The notes under the pieces: generated by a model
Databases searched by the model: none
What the model saw: only the letters and a program-made list of their open reading frames with translations
Told to the model about the DNA's origin: nothing
Assembly: GCF_003073375.1 (NCBI RefSeq)
Contig: NZ_CP029002.1
Coordinates: 110,001-174,000, forward strand
Reading direction: 5' to 3'
Length of the DNA stretch: 64,000 bases
From: Lysinibacillus sp. 2017
GTDB taxonomy: Bacteria; Bacillota; Bacilli; Bacillales_A; Planococcaceae
Program-made: the position numbers and the translations under genes
In this document: piece by piece, positions 10,965 to 19,545 of the stretch
Layout: each line of letters starts with the position of its first letter
Numbering within the stretch: the stretch's first letter is position 1

Positions 10965-11912
10965 GTGTTCGATTTTTTTGGATTGTTCATTTACTCCACG
11001 TTTGAAAATCGCCTCAATTGGTTTTTCCTCACATAGTAAGATGGTCAGGTCTGGGTAAGCTTGTTGCAGCTGATTTACTACTTGCTCGGTAATACACGGA
11101 TTGTTTTTTAACACGCCACCATTTAAATAGAAAGTATGCTGACCATTTGTATAGTTCGCACGGGTTAGTACGGTTGTAGCTAATAATACGAGCTCATTTG
11201 CCGCTTTTTTGGCAATGAATTGGGCGACGGCATCGTTCATTTCCACGCCTTCTTGTAAATAAGAGCCAAAGCTAGCAAGTCGGGCATTCGTGTAGTCGGA
11301 CGAATAGATGAGATTATACAATTCGTCCGTTGTTGTGACGCGATGTGCTTTTAATAAAATGTCCGTGAGTTTAGTTGGTTTGTTGCGCCCATCCGCAGCG
11401 CGGAAAATCGCTTTAGCAATATGTTTGCCAATCCAGTAGCCACTCCCTTCATCGCCAATTCGATGTCCCCATCCACCCGCTCGGTAAACTTCTTCGTTTA
11501 TATAGCTATAACAAATTGCGCCAGTTCCTGAAATAAGAAGACTCACATGATTTTCAGCAAGTCCTTTTAATGTTCCTTCGACATCATTTTCGATGATGAT
11601 TTGGTCGATGGTAAAGGGACTGCGGGCAATGCTTTCATTAATAATTTCTCCGACGATTTTTTTGTCCTGTACCGTATCCACACCTGAAATGGCAAAAATC
11701 GCAACATCGATATGCAAATCCTGTAAATGTGCAGCTGCACTACGTAGTAGTCCAATGAATAGATGCTGTACTTGTTCTACACCTACTGCTTGATAGTTGG
11801 AACTTGTTGATGTCGCTGAAAAAAGTTCACGCCCGTCTACCGTCCGAATAGTAAATACGGTTTTCGATGCCCCACCATCTACGGCTAAAATATAACGATT
11901 AGTCATGTTCAT
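10962..11912 (-). CDS. BadF/BadG/BcrA-type ATPase, probable N-acetylglucosamine kinase
   Basis: Protein of 316 residues with an actin-like ATPase fold: phosphate-1 motif ILAVDGGASKTVF near the start, LLISGTGAICYSY and the GGWGHRIGDEGSGYWIGKHIAKA block (in the 135-165 region), and FYLNGGVLKNN later. This arrangement is typical of N-acetylglucosamine kinases, which phosphorylate GlcNAc recovered from cell wall or chitin. ATG 11912 lies 4 bases after AAAGGAG and the ATG at 11906 lies 10 after it; either overlaps the end of the lyase gene upstream, so the two are translationally coupled. The true sugar substrate is not certain. Confidence 0.82.
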   Translation of the reverse strand: MNMTNRYILAVDGGASKTVFTIRTVDGRELFSATSTSSNYQAVGVEQVQHLFIGLLRSAAAHLQDLHIDVAIFAISGVDTVQDKKIVGEIINESIARSPFTIDQIIIENDVEGTLKGLAENHVSLLISGTGAICYSYINEEVYRAGGWGHRIGDEGSGYWIGKHIAKAIFRAADGRNKPTKLTDILLKAHRVTTTDELYNLIYSSDYTNARLASFGSYLQEGVEMNDAVAQFIAKKAANELVLLATTVLTRANYTNGQHTFYLNGGVLKNNPCITEQVVNQLQQAYPDLTILLCEEKPIEAIFKRGVNEQSKKIEH

Positions 11913-13422
11913 TCCACTCCTTTAATATTTCTATTAAACCAGCCTCAGCTTGAACAATTGCCTCAGATTTTTCGTTTAGCCATTGTTTAAAAACTGCGGA
12001 TTCGTCCTCTGCTTGAACTAATGAAGCACGCATCGTTGCAGGAGATGGACCACCCTTTAACGTGCGGATATTGACGAAATACTCGGGTTGAATGGCTTGA
12101 TAAAAGGCAATCTCGTTAATTTGTAATGAATTTCCCGTTACTTCTAAGCACTTCTCATTAGCTAATTGCCATGTGAGATTTGCTAAAGATTCCTCATTAT
12201 TAGCAATGAGGTCGTTTACACATAAACTAACAATTTTATGCGACTTTCGGAAGGAAATACCATCAGAACGAACGAGTGTATCCGCAAGCTCTGTTACATT
12301 GGCAAAGCTATTTTGCGCGCGTTTCAATAAAGTTTCTTTGTTGACGTCCATTGTTACAATCAAACCGCTAAATAGCGTGTATATACCGGCTAAACGATCA
12401 ATGGCACGCCATAAAAATGGCTGCATATCATCTTCGGTATCTACAATGTCCCCAAATGGTGTATTGTGCACCATTTGTAATACGGTTCCAGAATCCCCAA
12501 CAACGGAAGAAAGAAGGGAGCGCGTATGCTCAATGGAAACAGGATTACGCTTTTGTGGCATGATGGAGCTTATTTGAACATATGGATTAGCAAGTTTGAA
12601 GGCATTAAATTCTTGTGTGGCCCACAATAAAAAGTCTTGTGATGTGCGACCTAAATTGAGCGCGGCAAGTTGGACGACACTTGCAGCTTCAGCGATATAA
12701 TCTGCACCCGCTACTGCATCCCACGCATTTTCAATCAAATCGTCAAAAGCAAGGAGTTCCTGCATACGCTCTCGGCTAATCGGGAAGCCTGTCGTCGTTA
12801 ATGCGGCAGCGCCCATACTACTACGATTAATCGTTGCGTACGCAGCTTGCATACGTTTAAAGTCACGCGCCAATTGATCAATGACGGCCTTTAAGTAATG
12901 AGCAAATGTAGTAGGCTGTGCTTGCTGTGTATGTGTATAGCCAATCATAATCGTTTCGACATGTTCTTCTGCAAATGCGATGAGAGAGCTACGTAAGGCA
13001 AGAAGTTCGTGCATGAGCGTCAGCATTTTCTTACGTAGCGTCATACGGTAAATCGCAATGCCCATATCATTACGGCTACGCCCAATATGTAAATTGCCGG
13101 CAATGTCTCCACCTAGTTCAATTAATTTATTTTCAATACGGAAAAATAAATCCTCAAATTGAGGGTTATAGTCACGCGTTTTATAATATTCTAAATCTAA
13201 TTTTTGAATGGCTTTTCCTATTTGACGGGCCTCGTCAGCGGTTACTAAGTTTTGTTCCTGTAACATTTTTAAATGGGCAATATGAATTTGAACCATCGCA
13301 TCTAAAAAATGCTTGCGTGCTTCGTCATAGGCAGGTTGCAATACCATTTGACGATAGCTGTTTGAAGGGAATCGAATTCCTTCCTTCTCATTAATATGAT
13401 TACGGAAATCTTGAAAGAACAT
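11899..13422 (-). CDS. Argininosuccinate lyase-family protein
   Basis: Protein of 507 residues of the fumarase/aspartase superfamily. The signature SSIMPQKRNP (near residue 290) is the GSSxMPxKxNP loop that carries the catalytic serine region, and NLHIGRSRND and YTHTQQAQPTT are ArgH-type motifs. It is longer than most ArgH (about 460) and has no argG or argF nearby; it is instead coupled to a sugar-kinase-like gene. It may be a true argininosuccinate lyase or a paralogue acting on another N-succinyl compound (EDDS lyase is one known case). Start ATG 13422 has GGAGG 8 bases upstream; a start at 13464 would add 14 residues. Confidence 0.8.
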   Translation of the reverse strand: MFFQDFRNHINEKEGIRFPSNSYRQMVLQPAYDEARKHFLDAMVQIHIAHLKMLQEQNLVTADEARQIGKAIQKLDLEYYKTRDYNPQFEDLFFRIENKLIELGGDIAGNLHIGRSRNDMGIAIYRMTLRKKMLTLMHELLALRSSLIAFAEEHVETIMIGYTHTQQAQPTTFAHYLKAVIDQLARDFKRMQAAYATINRSSMGAAALTTTGFPISRERMQELLAFDDLIENAWDAVAGADYIAEAASVVQLAALNLGRTSQDFLLWATQEFNAFKLANPYVQISSIMPQKRNPVSIEHTRSLLSSVVGDSGTVLQMVHNTPFGDIVDTEDDMQPFLWRAIDRLAGIYTLFSGLIVTMDVNKETLLKRAQNSFANVTELADTLVRSDGISFRKSHKIVSLCVNDLIANNEESLANLTWQLANEKCLEVTGNSLQINEIAFYQAIQPEYFVNIRTLKGGPSPATMRASLVQAEDESAVFKQWLNEKSEAIVQAEAGLIEILKEWNEHD

Positions 13423-13511
13423 GTCGTTGGCCTCCAATCTCAGTATGAAATACGATTCATACACCTTAATTTTACAATTGTTAGAATATTATAGCAATTT
13501 ATAAAAAAGAA

Positions 13512-13541
13512 AAACCAGTAGACAATTTTGTCTACTGGTTT
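13512..13541 (-). terminator. Terminator overlapping the stop codon of the EamA gene
   Basis: AAACCAGTAGAC (13512-13523) pairs perfectly with GTCTACTGGTTT (13530-13541) around a six-base loop, followed on the minus strand by TTTTTCTTTTTT. The TAG stop of the transporter gene lies within the stem. Confidence 0.88.
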
Positions 13542-14437
13542 TGTTGTAACTGTTTATTTCTTTTGGCTGCGAAGTATGAGGGTAAACTCATCCCGATTAA
13601 TACGAGTAAAATACCGCCAATTTGCAGTAAGGTAATATTTTCTTTTAATACGATGACCGATACCGTAATCGCAACGGGTAATTCCATGGCACTTAAAATT
13701 GAAACGAGTGCGCCGCCCACTTTTGGTGCAGCGATTGAGAATAATAGAATCGGTAAAATAATACCGAAAAGCCCAAGTAATAAGCCGAATTTCCATAAGC
13801 CTGCTGTAATTTGCCCATTCCAAATGATTTCTGGGGAAAGGAAAATTGAAATGATGATCAGTGAAACAATCGATAAAATAAATGTTCGTCCGATTGTCGT
13901 TACACCTGAAACTGGTCGAGAATTTACTTGTAAAAATGCAGCAAAACTAAATGCTGCTGATAATCCAAGTGCCCAACCTTGCCAAGCAATTTGCGATAAA
14001 TCAACATTCAAAATTCCAGCAGCTAAAATTGTTCCAGCGACTAAAAATGCTAACGAAATAAGCTCGATGCGACTTGGTAAGCGCTTATGGATGATGCAGT
14101 TCATAAATAGTCCAATCCAGGTGAATTGGAATAACATCACGACTGCAAGTGATGCAGGTAAGTAATTTAAGGATTGTCCGTAAACAATACCTGTAATTGC
14201 TGTAAGTACACCGGCCGTAATTAGGGTAATGACGCCAGATTTATTTAATCTCGGCAATGTACGTTGTGTTGTAACGAATAAAATAAACGCGAGTATAAAG
14301 CCAAATAGATACTGGCTTGTAATCGCTTCTGCTGAAGTAAAGCCGTGTTGCATAGCGACTTTTACAATCGTAGATAAAATTCCGTAACTACTTGATGCAA
14401 TAATGATGAGTAATGAATAAATCCAAGATGGTTTCAT
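13532..14437 (-). CDS. EamA/DMT-family transporter
   Basis: Integral membrane protein of 301 residues with about ten hydrophobic helices arranged as two EamA repeats (about 5-140 and 155-290), as in drug/metabolite exporters. The C terminus is short and basic. ATG 14437 has GAGGAAG 9 bases upstream. It lies 17 bases after a GNAT gene on the same strand, so the two form an operon; an acetyltransferase next to an exporter suggests a metabolite is modified and exported, but no substrate can be named. Confidence 0.88.
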   Translation of the reverse strand: MKPSWIYSLLIIIASSSYGILSTIVKVAMQHGFTSAEAITSQYLFGFILAFILFVTTQRTLPRLNKSGVITLITAGVLTAITGIVYGQSLNYLPASLAVVMLFQFTWIGLFMNCIIHKRLPSRIELISLAFLVAGTILAAGILNVDLSQIAWQGWALGLSAAFSFAAFLQVNSRPVSGVTTIGRTFILSIVSLIIISIFLSPEIIWNGQITAGLWKFGLLLGLFGIILPILLFSIAAPKVGGALVSILSAMELPVAITVSVIVLKENITLLQIGGILLVLIGMSLPSYFAAKRNKQLQQNQ

Positions 14438-14454
14438 AAATGTTACTTCCTCTT

Positions 14455-15018
14455 CTAATGAAGCGATTTCACCATATGATGAAATGGTTCTTTAATAATT
14501 GTCCAAGGTTCTGTTATAACATATCCCATTCGTTCATACAAACGACGTGCATCCATTTTTTCTAGCTCAACGTTTAGCGAAATTTTGTCATAACCCAATT
14601 GTTTGCCGTTTTCCTCAGCAAATTGTAATAGTTTTGTACCAATACCTAGACCACGTGCTTTTTCGGATACACAAATTGTATCGATATAATATTCATCATC
14701 ATGAGCCTCTGCATCTAGGGTTACATGAATACCTTTTTCAGCAAGTTGAGCTTCAAGCTGACGATCGAGCTGGCGACCTGTTTTGCCATCATATAAAACG
14801 ACGATTCCAAGTACGACTTCTTCCTGTAATGCGACGAATGTATTTAGGTAACTATGACGATTGTTTGTTTCCGTCACAAATTGTTGTAATGAAGCTAAAA
14901 TTTCAGCTAATTCCTGCTTGCCAGTTAAGTTATTTGCAATGTCCCCAATGGCATCATAAATTAGTGGAGCGATTGAAGAAGCATCCTGAATCTTAGCTTG
15001 TCGAATAATTATTGTCAT
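14455..15018 (-). CDS. GNAT-family N-acetyltransferase
   Basis: Protein of 187 residues. The acetyl-CoA binding motif A is visible as ICVSEKARGLGIGTKLLQFA (about 117-136) and motif B as LNVELEKMDARRLYERMGY (about 150-168). It transfers an acetyl group from acetyl-CoA to an unknown amine. A GGAGAGG site precedes ATG 15018. First gene of a two-gene operon with the EamA transporter; divergent from the sugar kinase at 15166. Confidence 0.9.
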   Translation of the reverse strand: MTIIIRQAKIQDASSIAPLIYDAIGDIANNLTGKQELAEILASLQQFVTETNNRHSYLNTFVALQEEVVLGIVVLYDGKTGRQLDRQLEAQLAEKGIHVTLDAEAHDDEYYIDTICVSEKARGLGIGTKLLQFAEENGKQLGYDKISLNVELEKMDARRLYERMGYVITEPWTIIKEPFHHMVKSLH

Positions 15019-15165
15019 GAAAAATCCTCTCCTTATCGAACACAGTATAGCAGAAATATGGACATAGATGGTAAAAGGATTATTTCAGAAAAGTATAAAG
15101 CTTTAACTATAGCGCAATTTTATGTTAAATTAGAAGGAATAAAAACGTCGGAGGTTAGACAACTC

Positions 15166-16116
15166 ATGAGTCAGTCAGACAAAGAATTCGTCTTAGTATA
15201 CGGAGATGCGTTCGTTGATTATATTGCAAATGACCAAACCAATACATCATTTACAAAATATTTAGGTGGCGCCACGATTAATGTTGCTGCTGGGATTAGC
15301 CGAATTGGTGCACCATCTGCATTAATTACGATTACAGGGGATGACGAAACATCAGAATTTTGTCGTCAAGAAATTACAAAAGAAGGCGTCAATTTAGATT
15401 ATGCTATTTTTGATGAGGCAAAGCGTGTAAGTGGTGTGTATGTACACTTAACAGAAAACTGTGAGCGCGAATTTAAAGATTATGTCGATGAGACGCCAGC
15501 CTTACAAGTAACGCCAGAACAGCTGCAAGAAGAAGCATTCAAACGTGCGTCGATTTTAAATGTTTGCTCAGGTACAATGTTTGAGCCAACTGCGCTTAAA
15601 ACGACACGTGTTGCAGTAAATATGGCAAAAGATAAGGGTGCAATTATTGCAATTGATGCCAATATTCGCCCATTACGCTGGGAATCTGAAGAGATTTGCC
15701 GTGAGACCATCTCAACATTTTTCGAAGACGCGGATATTTTAAAGCTTACAGATGAAGAGTTGTTCTTCCTAACTGAAACAGAAACAATTGAAGACGGTTT
15801 AGCGAAGTTGGACGAGCTATTAGTACCAATCGTGTTAGTCACTGTTGGTGGAGATGGCGCATTTGCTGTTTTAAATGGCGAAATAACACATGTACCAGTA
15901 GATCGTATCGTACCAGTAGATACAACAGGTGCTGGGGATGCTTTCATGGCGGGTGTTTTACGTTATGTTCACTACAATGGTTTACCAACTGTACCAGAAG
16001 ATTTAGTGAATTGTGTAGCTTTCGGTAACAAGCTAGGCGCATTAGCTGCAACGAAAGCAGGTGCATTAACAGCACTACCAAACTATGAAGAGATTAAACA
16101 ATTCATTGAAGATTAA
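15166..16116 (+). CDS. PfkB-family carbohydrate kinase (fructokinase-like)
   Basis: Protein of 316 residues of the ribokinase fold. PfkB signature 1 is seen as GGATINVAAGISRIGAPS (about 33-50) and signature 2 with the catalytic aspartate as DTTGAGDAFMAGVL (about 250-263). Family members phosphorylate fructose, 2-keto-3-deoxygluconate, ribose or similar; the sequence does not fix the substrate. I start at ATG 15166 (MSQSDKEFVLVYGD), which has CGGAGGT 11 bases before it; an upstream extension to 14998 would run through the divergent GNAT gene. A strong terminator follows. Confidence 0.88.
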   Translation: MSQSDKEFVLVYGDAFVDYIANDQTNTSFTKYLGGATINVAAGISRIGAPSALITITGDDETSEFCRQEITKEGVNLDYAIFDEAKRVSGVYVHLTENCEREFKDYVDETPALQVTPEQLQEEAFKRASILNVCSGTMFEPTALKTTRVAVNMAKDKGAIIAIDANIRPLRWESEEICRETISTFFEDADILKLTDEELFFLTETETIEDGLAKLDELLVPIVLVTVGGDGAFAVLNGEITHVPVDRIVPVDTTGAGDAFMAGVLRYVHYNGLPTVPEDLVNCVAFGNKLGALAATKAGALTALPNYEEIKQFIED

Positions 16117-16128
16117 TGGAAGATATAT

Positions 16129-16163
16129 AGACCAACTCAGTACAAATGAGTTGGTCTTTTTTT
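16129..16163 (+). terminator. Terminator after the PfkB kinase
   Basis: AGACCAACTCA (16129-16139) pairs with TGAGTTGGTCT (16147-16157), followed by seven T. Confidence 0.93.
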
Positions 16164-16268
16164 ATGTTTAAATGTAACTGTTGGTTGACAAAAGTTATAA
16201 TATGTTACGGATATTCGCTATAATAATTCAAAATTTCTACTTATAATGTAATGAGAGAGGTGAGGACG

Positions 16269-17384
16269 ATGAATCATTTTCAATTTGCCACGATTTTCAC
16301 GACAAAGCGAAAAGAATTAAATGTCACACAAGAAGAGATTGCACGCTACGTAGGCGTATCACGTGCGGCAGTTTCGAAGTGGGAGAAGGGACAGAGTTAT
16401 CCAGACATTTCACTACTTCCGAAATTAGCAGCATATTTTAATGTATCGATTGATGACTTACTCGGCTATGAACCGCAAATGACCGAACAACGTATTTTAG
16501 AAACTTATTCAACACTTGCTAAAGATTTTACGCTAAAGCCATTTGATGAAATTGATGCTGAAATTGATGGGCTTATTACTGAATATTATTCATGTTTTCC
16601 ATTCGTTTTAAAAATGGCCCAGCTGTATGTGAATTATTTAGATTTAACAACAAATCGTGAGGCAACTCTTGAAAAGGTGTTAGCACTCTGTAAACGCGTT
16701 GAGGAATATAGCGGGGACTACAAAATGGCAAATGAAGCACTTATGATGGAAGGCTTTGTTTATGTAATACAAGGAAATGCCACGAAAGTGCTCGAATTAT
16801 TAGGAGAAGATGTACCGATTCAGCTCGGAACGGAGCAGCTTATCGCGACTGCCCAAAAAATGCTTGGTCAGACGGATAAAGCGAAGGAGATTTTGCAGGT
16901 TCACGCGTATCAACAAATTAATTCAATCGTTTCAAATGCTGGAGAAAGCTTGTTACTAGAGCTAGACAATACGGATTATTTTGATGAAATGGTTCGTCGT
17001 ATGGAAGCCATTATTACAACGTTTGAATTAGCGCACTTAAATGTTAATACAGCACTCGTATTTTATGTAAAAGCTGCGAGTGGCTACGCGATGCAACAGC
17101 GATTTGAGCAGGCATTTTATTGTATTGAAAAGTACGTAAAGGCGTGTATGCAAATTCAATTTCCGATGCGTCTTGAAGGGGATACGTACTTTTACTTACT
17201 GGATGATTGGATGGCACGGGAATTAGTTTTGAGCACGCAAACACCGCGTGATAATGAAACGATTAAAAAAGCATTATATGAAACGATTGCGAATAATCCT
17301 TTGTTTGCTTCACTTCAAAGTGATGGGCGTTACACGAATTTATTGACCAATTTACATCATTATTTACGATTAGAGGAGGTTTAA
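16269..17384 (+). CDS. Xre-type HTH regulator with a C-terminal helical repeat region
   Basis: Protein of 371 residues. Residues about 5-62 form a Cro/C1-type helix-turn-helix (TQEEIARYVGVSRAAVSKWEKGQSYPD contains recognition helix and turn; given here as a motif region). The remaining 300 residues are helical and TPR-like, as in Rgg/PlcR-like peptide-sensing regulators and in many Bacillus Xre proteins. ATG 16269 has GAGAGG 8 bases upstream. It is the first gene of a tight operon with a yxlEFG-like exporter (next start 3 bases after its stop), so it is likely the local regulator of that transporter. Confidence 0.85.
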   Translation: MNHFQFATIFTTKRKELNVTQEEIARYVGVSRAAVSKWEKGQSYPDISLLPKLAAYFNVSIDDLLGYEPQMTEQRILETYSTLAKDFTLKPFDEIDAEIDGLITEYYSCFPFVLKMAQLYVNYLDLTTNREATLEKVLALCKRVEEYSGDYKMANEALMMEGFVYVIQGNATKVLELLGEDVPIQLGTEQLIATAQKMLGQTDKAKEILQVHAYQQINSIVSNAGESLLLELDNTDYFDEMVRRMEAIITTFELAHLNVNTALVFYVKAASGYAMQQRFEQAFYCIEKYVKACMQIQFPMRLEGDTYFYLLDDWMARELVLSTQTPRDNETIKKALYETIANNPLFASLQSDGRYTNLLTNLHHYLRLEEV

Positions 17385-17387
17385 AAA

Positions 17388-17588
17388 ATGGAAACGTTAA
17401 CGAATATTCCGTGGGCATTAGTTGCGCCATTACTTATTTTGCAGCTAGTCTTGGCGGCTGTTGCCATTGTTGATATTGTGCGCGCACATGAAACGCGCGG
17501 ACCAAAATGGTTATGGATACTGATTTCCTTATTTATGAATACGATTGGACCGATTTTATATTTCATTATTGGACGTAAAAATCAATGA
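17388..17588 (+). CDS. PLD nuclease N-terminal-like membrane protein (YxlE-like)
   Basis: Small membrane protein of 66 residues with two hydrophobic helices and the motif RGPKWLWILISLFMNTIGPI, which defines the PLDc_N family first seen at the N terminus of cardiolipin synthases. In the B. subtilis sigY operon such a protein (YxlE) lies directly before the ABC genes yxlF-yxlG, exactly as here. In that operon YxlE is thought to modulate sigma-Y; no sigma factor is present here. GAGGAGGT precedes ATG by 7 bases. The stop overlaps the next start (ATGA). Confidence 0.85.
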   Translation: METLTNIPWALVAPLLILQLVLAAVAIVDIVRAHETRGPKWLWILISLFMNTIGPILYFIIGRKNQ

Positions 17589-18487
17589 GCGGCATTGAGG
17601 TTAGACAGTTAACTAAGCAGTTTGGTGCGACTCGTGTGGTAGATGATATTTCGTTTACTTTACAGGAACATACGGCTACCGCGCTAATTGGTCCAAACGG
17701 TGCGGGGAAAACGACGACGTTATCGATGCTCGCAGGCCTACTCACACCATCAAGCGGTGAGATGAAGATGCAAGGCGTTTCGGATATACGTAAGGCGATT
17801 GGTTTTTTACCACAATATCCACAGTATTATTCATGGTTAACAGCACTTGAGTATATCGAAATGGTTGCCAGTTTAAGTGGAATGGATAAGCGCTCGATTA
17901 AAAAAGATAGTCAAAAGATGTTGGAGTTTGTTGGGTTAGGTGAAGCGATGAACAAAAAGACTGTTACGTTTTCAGGTGGGATGAAGCAGCGTTTAGGTAT
18001 TGCGCAGGCACTTGTTCATAAGCCAAAGCTACTTTTACTGGATGAACCTGTTTCAGCACTAGATCCAAGTGGACGACGCGAAGTAATGAACTTATTAAAA
18101 GAAATCCAACAGCAAACAACGATTCTTTATTCGACGCATATTTTAAACGATGCAGAAGAAATGACCGATCAGCTATTGTTTTTACGTAATGGGCAATTAG
18201 TGGAGCAAGGGTCGCTCGAGGAAGTGAAGGCGAAGTTTGAACAGCTGCGTTTTAAAGTAGCGTTTGCAACAACGGAAGGTGCATTGCACTTTGCAAGTCA
18301 GTCAGAGCTACAAGCAACGGTAGAGCAAAATACGGTGTTTGTTGAAATTCAAAATGGCGTGCCTTCGATGCAGCAACTACTGAATCGATTAGCCATTGCG
18401 CCTTATGAAGTAGTAAAGGTTGAGCGGGAAACGGCGAGCTTAGAGGAAATTTTTATGAAGGTGGCGGGGACGAATGCAACAATTTAA
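17585..18487 (+). CDS. ABC transporter ATP-binding protein (YxlF-like)
   Basis: Protein of 300 residues. Walker A is GPNGAGKTT (about 34-42), the signature is FSGGMKQRLG, Walker B is LLLLDEP, and the switch histidine sits in YSTHIL. The C-terminal 80 residues are the extra domain of the NatA/YxlF type. It powers the permease encoded next. Its ATG overlaps the previous stop by four bases and its own 3' end overlaps the permease gene by 14 bases, so all three are translationally coupled. Confidence 0.92.
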   Translation: MSGIEVRQLTKQFGATRVVDDISFTLQEHTATALIGPNGAGKTTTLSMLAGLLTPSSGEMKMQGVSDIRKAIGFLPQYPQYYSWLTALEYIEMVASLSGMDKRSIKKDSQKMLEFVGLGEAMNKKTVTFSGGMKQRLGIAQALVHKPKLLLLDEPVSALDPSGRREVMNLLKEIQQQTTILYSTHILNDAEEMTDQLLFLRNGQLVEQGSLEEVKAKFEQLRFKVAFATTEGALHFASQSELQATVEQNTVFVEIQNGVPSMQQLLNRLAIAPYEVVKVERETASLEEIFMKVAGTNATI

Positions 18488-19256
18488 AACGTTACTTTTA
18501 AAAGAATGGCGTGAAAGCTGGCGTAGCTTAAAAATGCTGTGGATTCCGCTTGTCTTCGTACTTCTCGGTGTCAGTGATCCACTCGTTAATTACTTTATGG
18601 ATGACATTTTAAAAGCAGTGGGTAATATGCCAGAAGGATTTTCAATGACGATGCCTGAACTTAGTGCACCTGATTTATTACTTGCATCAACAGGGCAATT
18701 TCAGTCGATTGGTTTACTGGTGTTAATCGCAGCGTATATTGGCACGTTTAGTCGGGAACGACAAAATGGTACGGCGACACTTTTATACGTACGGCCAATT
18801 TCATTTACTGCCTTATTTTTAAGTAAATGGCTTGTGGCAAGTCTTGTCGCGGTATTAAGCGCAGTCGCGGGTTATGCGGGGAGTATGTATTACACAGTAC
18901 TTCTATATGGCACGGTGGAATGGTCGAAGTTCTTCGCGATGCTTGCGACGTATTGTGTGTGGCTCCTATTTGTTATGGCTGTAACAGTTGCAATGAGTGC
19001 GGCATTCCAAACAGCAGTGGCAGCGGTAATTACGATTTTAGTCATTCCAGTGGGTTTAATTATCGATGCAATTATCGGCAGCTTTTGGAAGGTAACACCT
19101 TGGAAATTACCGAATTATGGGGTTGCTTTATTGACGGATAGTGTGGAGATAAAAGATTATTGGGGGACGTTTTTTGCTGTTATCAGTATCATGATAGTGG
19201 TGAGTGTATTTGGGGTTATAATGAGTAAGAAGCGTATGAGTATGGTGAAAATTTAA
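18474..19256 (+). CDS. ABC transporter permease (YxlG-like)
   Basis: Integral membrane protein of 260 residues with about six helices, of the ABC2-type exporter group. It starts with a short cytoplasmic stretch (LLLKEWRESWRSLKM) typical of this family, then helix one, and has the conserved GTFSRERQNGTATLLYVRP loop between helices 2 and 3. It pairs with the ATPase encoded immediately upstream. Substrate unknown. Last gene of the operon, followed by a terminator. Confidence 0.88.
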   Translation: MQQFKTLLLKEWRESWRSLKMLWIPLVFVLLGVSDPLVNYFMDDILKAVGNMPEGFSMTMPELSAPDLLLASTGQFQSIGLLVLIAAYIGTFSRERQNGTATLLYVRPISFTALFLSKWLVASLVAVLSAVAGYAGSMYYTVLLYGTVEWSKFFAMLATYCVWLLFVMAVTVAMSAAFQTAVAAVITILVIPVGLIIDAIIGSFWKVTPWKLPNYGVALLTDSVEIKDYWGTFFAVISIMIVVSVFGVIMSKKRMSMVKI

Positions 19257-19261
19257 CAGAG

Positions 19262-19302
19262 ACGCAGTGAATGGAGGCATTTAATCCTTTACTGCGTTTT
19301 TT
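19262..19302 (+). terminator. Terminator of the Xre-ABC operon
   Basis: ACGCAGTGAA (19262-19271) pairs with TTTACTGCGT (19288-19297), one G-T, followed by T6. Confidence 0.85.
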
Positions 19303-19377
19303 TACATTAACTTTTCAGAAAATTAATACTATAATAGTTTTTAATTGATTTCGAAGTAAAAATAGGTGGTGGCGAAC

Positions 19378-19545
19378 ATGCAAAATTCAGAGCGTTTTTT
19401 GACGGCCTTTAATCGTATCGATCATACGATGAGAGAGCTTACTCACGTAAAGTATTTTTTAGCGTTTAATCGAGCATTGCTTATTACGGAACATGGCCAC
19501 CCTCACGAAAAGCTAATCGGTATTGTAACACCGATTGCACTATGA
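19378..19545 (+). CDS. Small hypothetical protein (55 residues)
   Basis: An ORF too short for most ORF filters. It starts with ATG 19378, has GGTGG 6 bases upstream, and is preceded by a plausible promoter (TTAACT at 19307, 17-base gap, TATAAT at 19330-19335). The product is neutral to basic with no membrane segment, with a helical N-terminal half (FNRIDHTMRELTHVKYFLAF) and an ending KLIGIVTPIAL. The gene converges on the DUF421 gene and overlaps its last six bases. I do not recognise the family. Confidence 0.6.
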   Translation: MQNSERFLTAFNRIDHTMRELTHVKYFLAFNRALLITEHGHPHEKLIGIVTPIAL

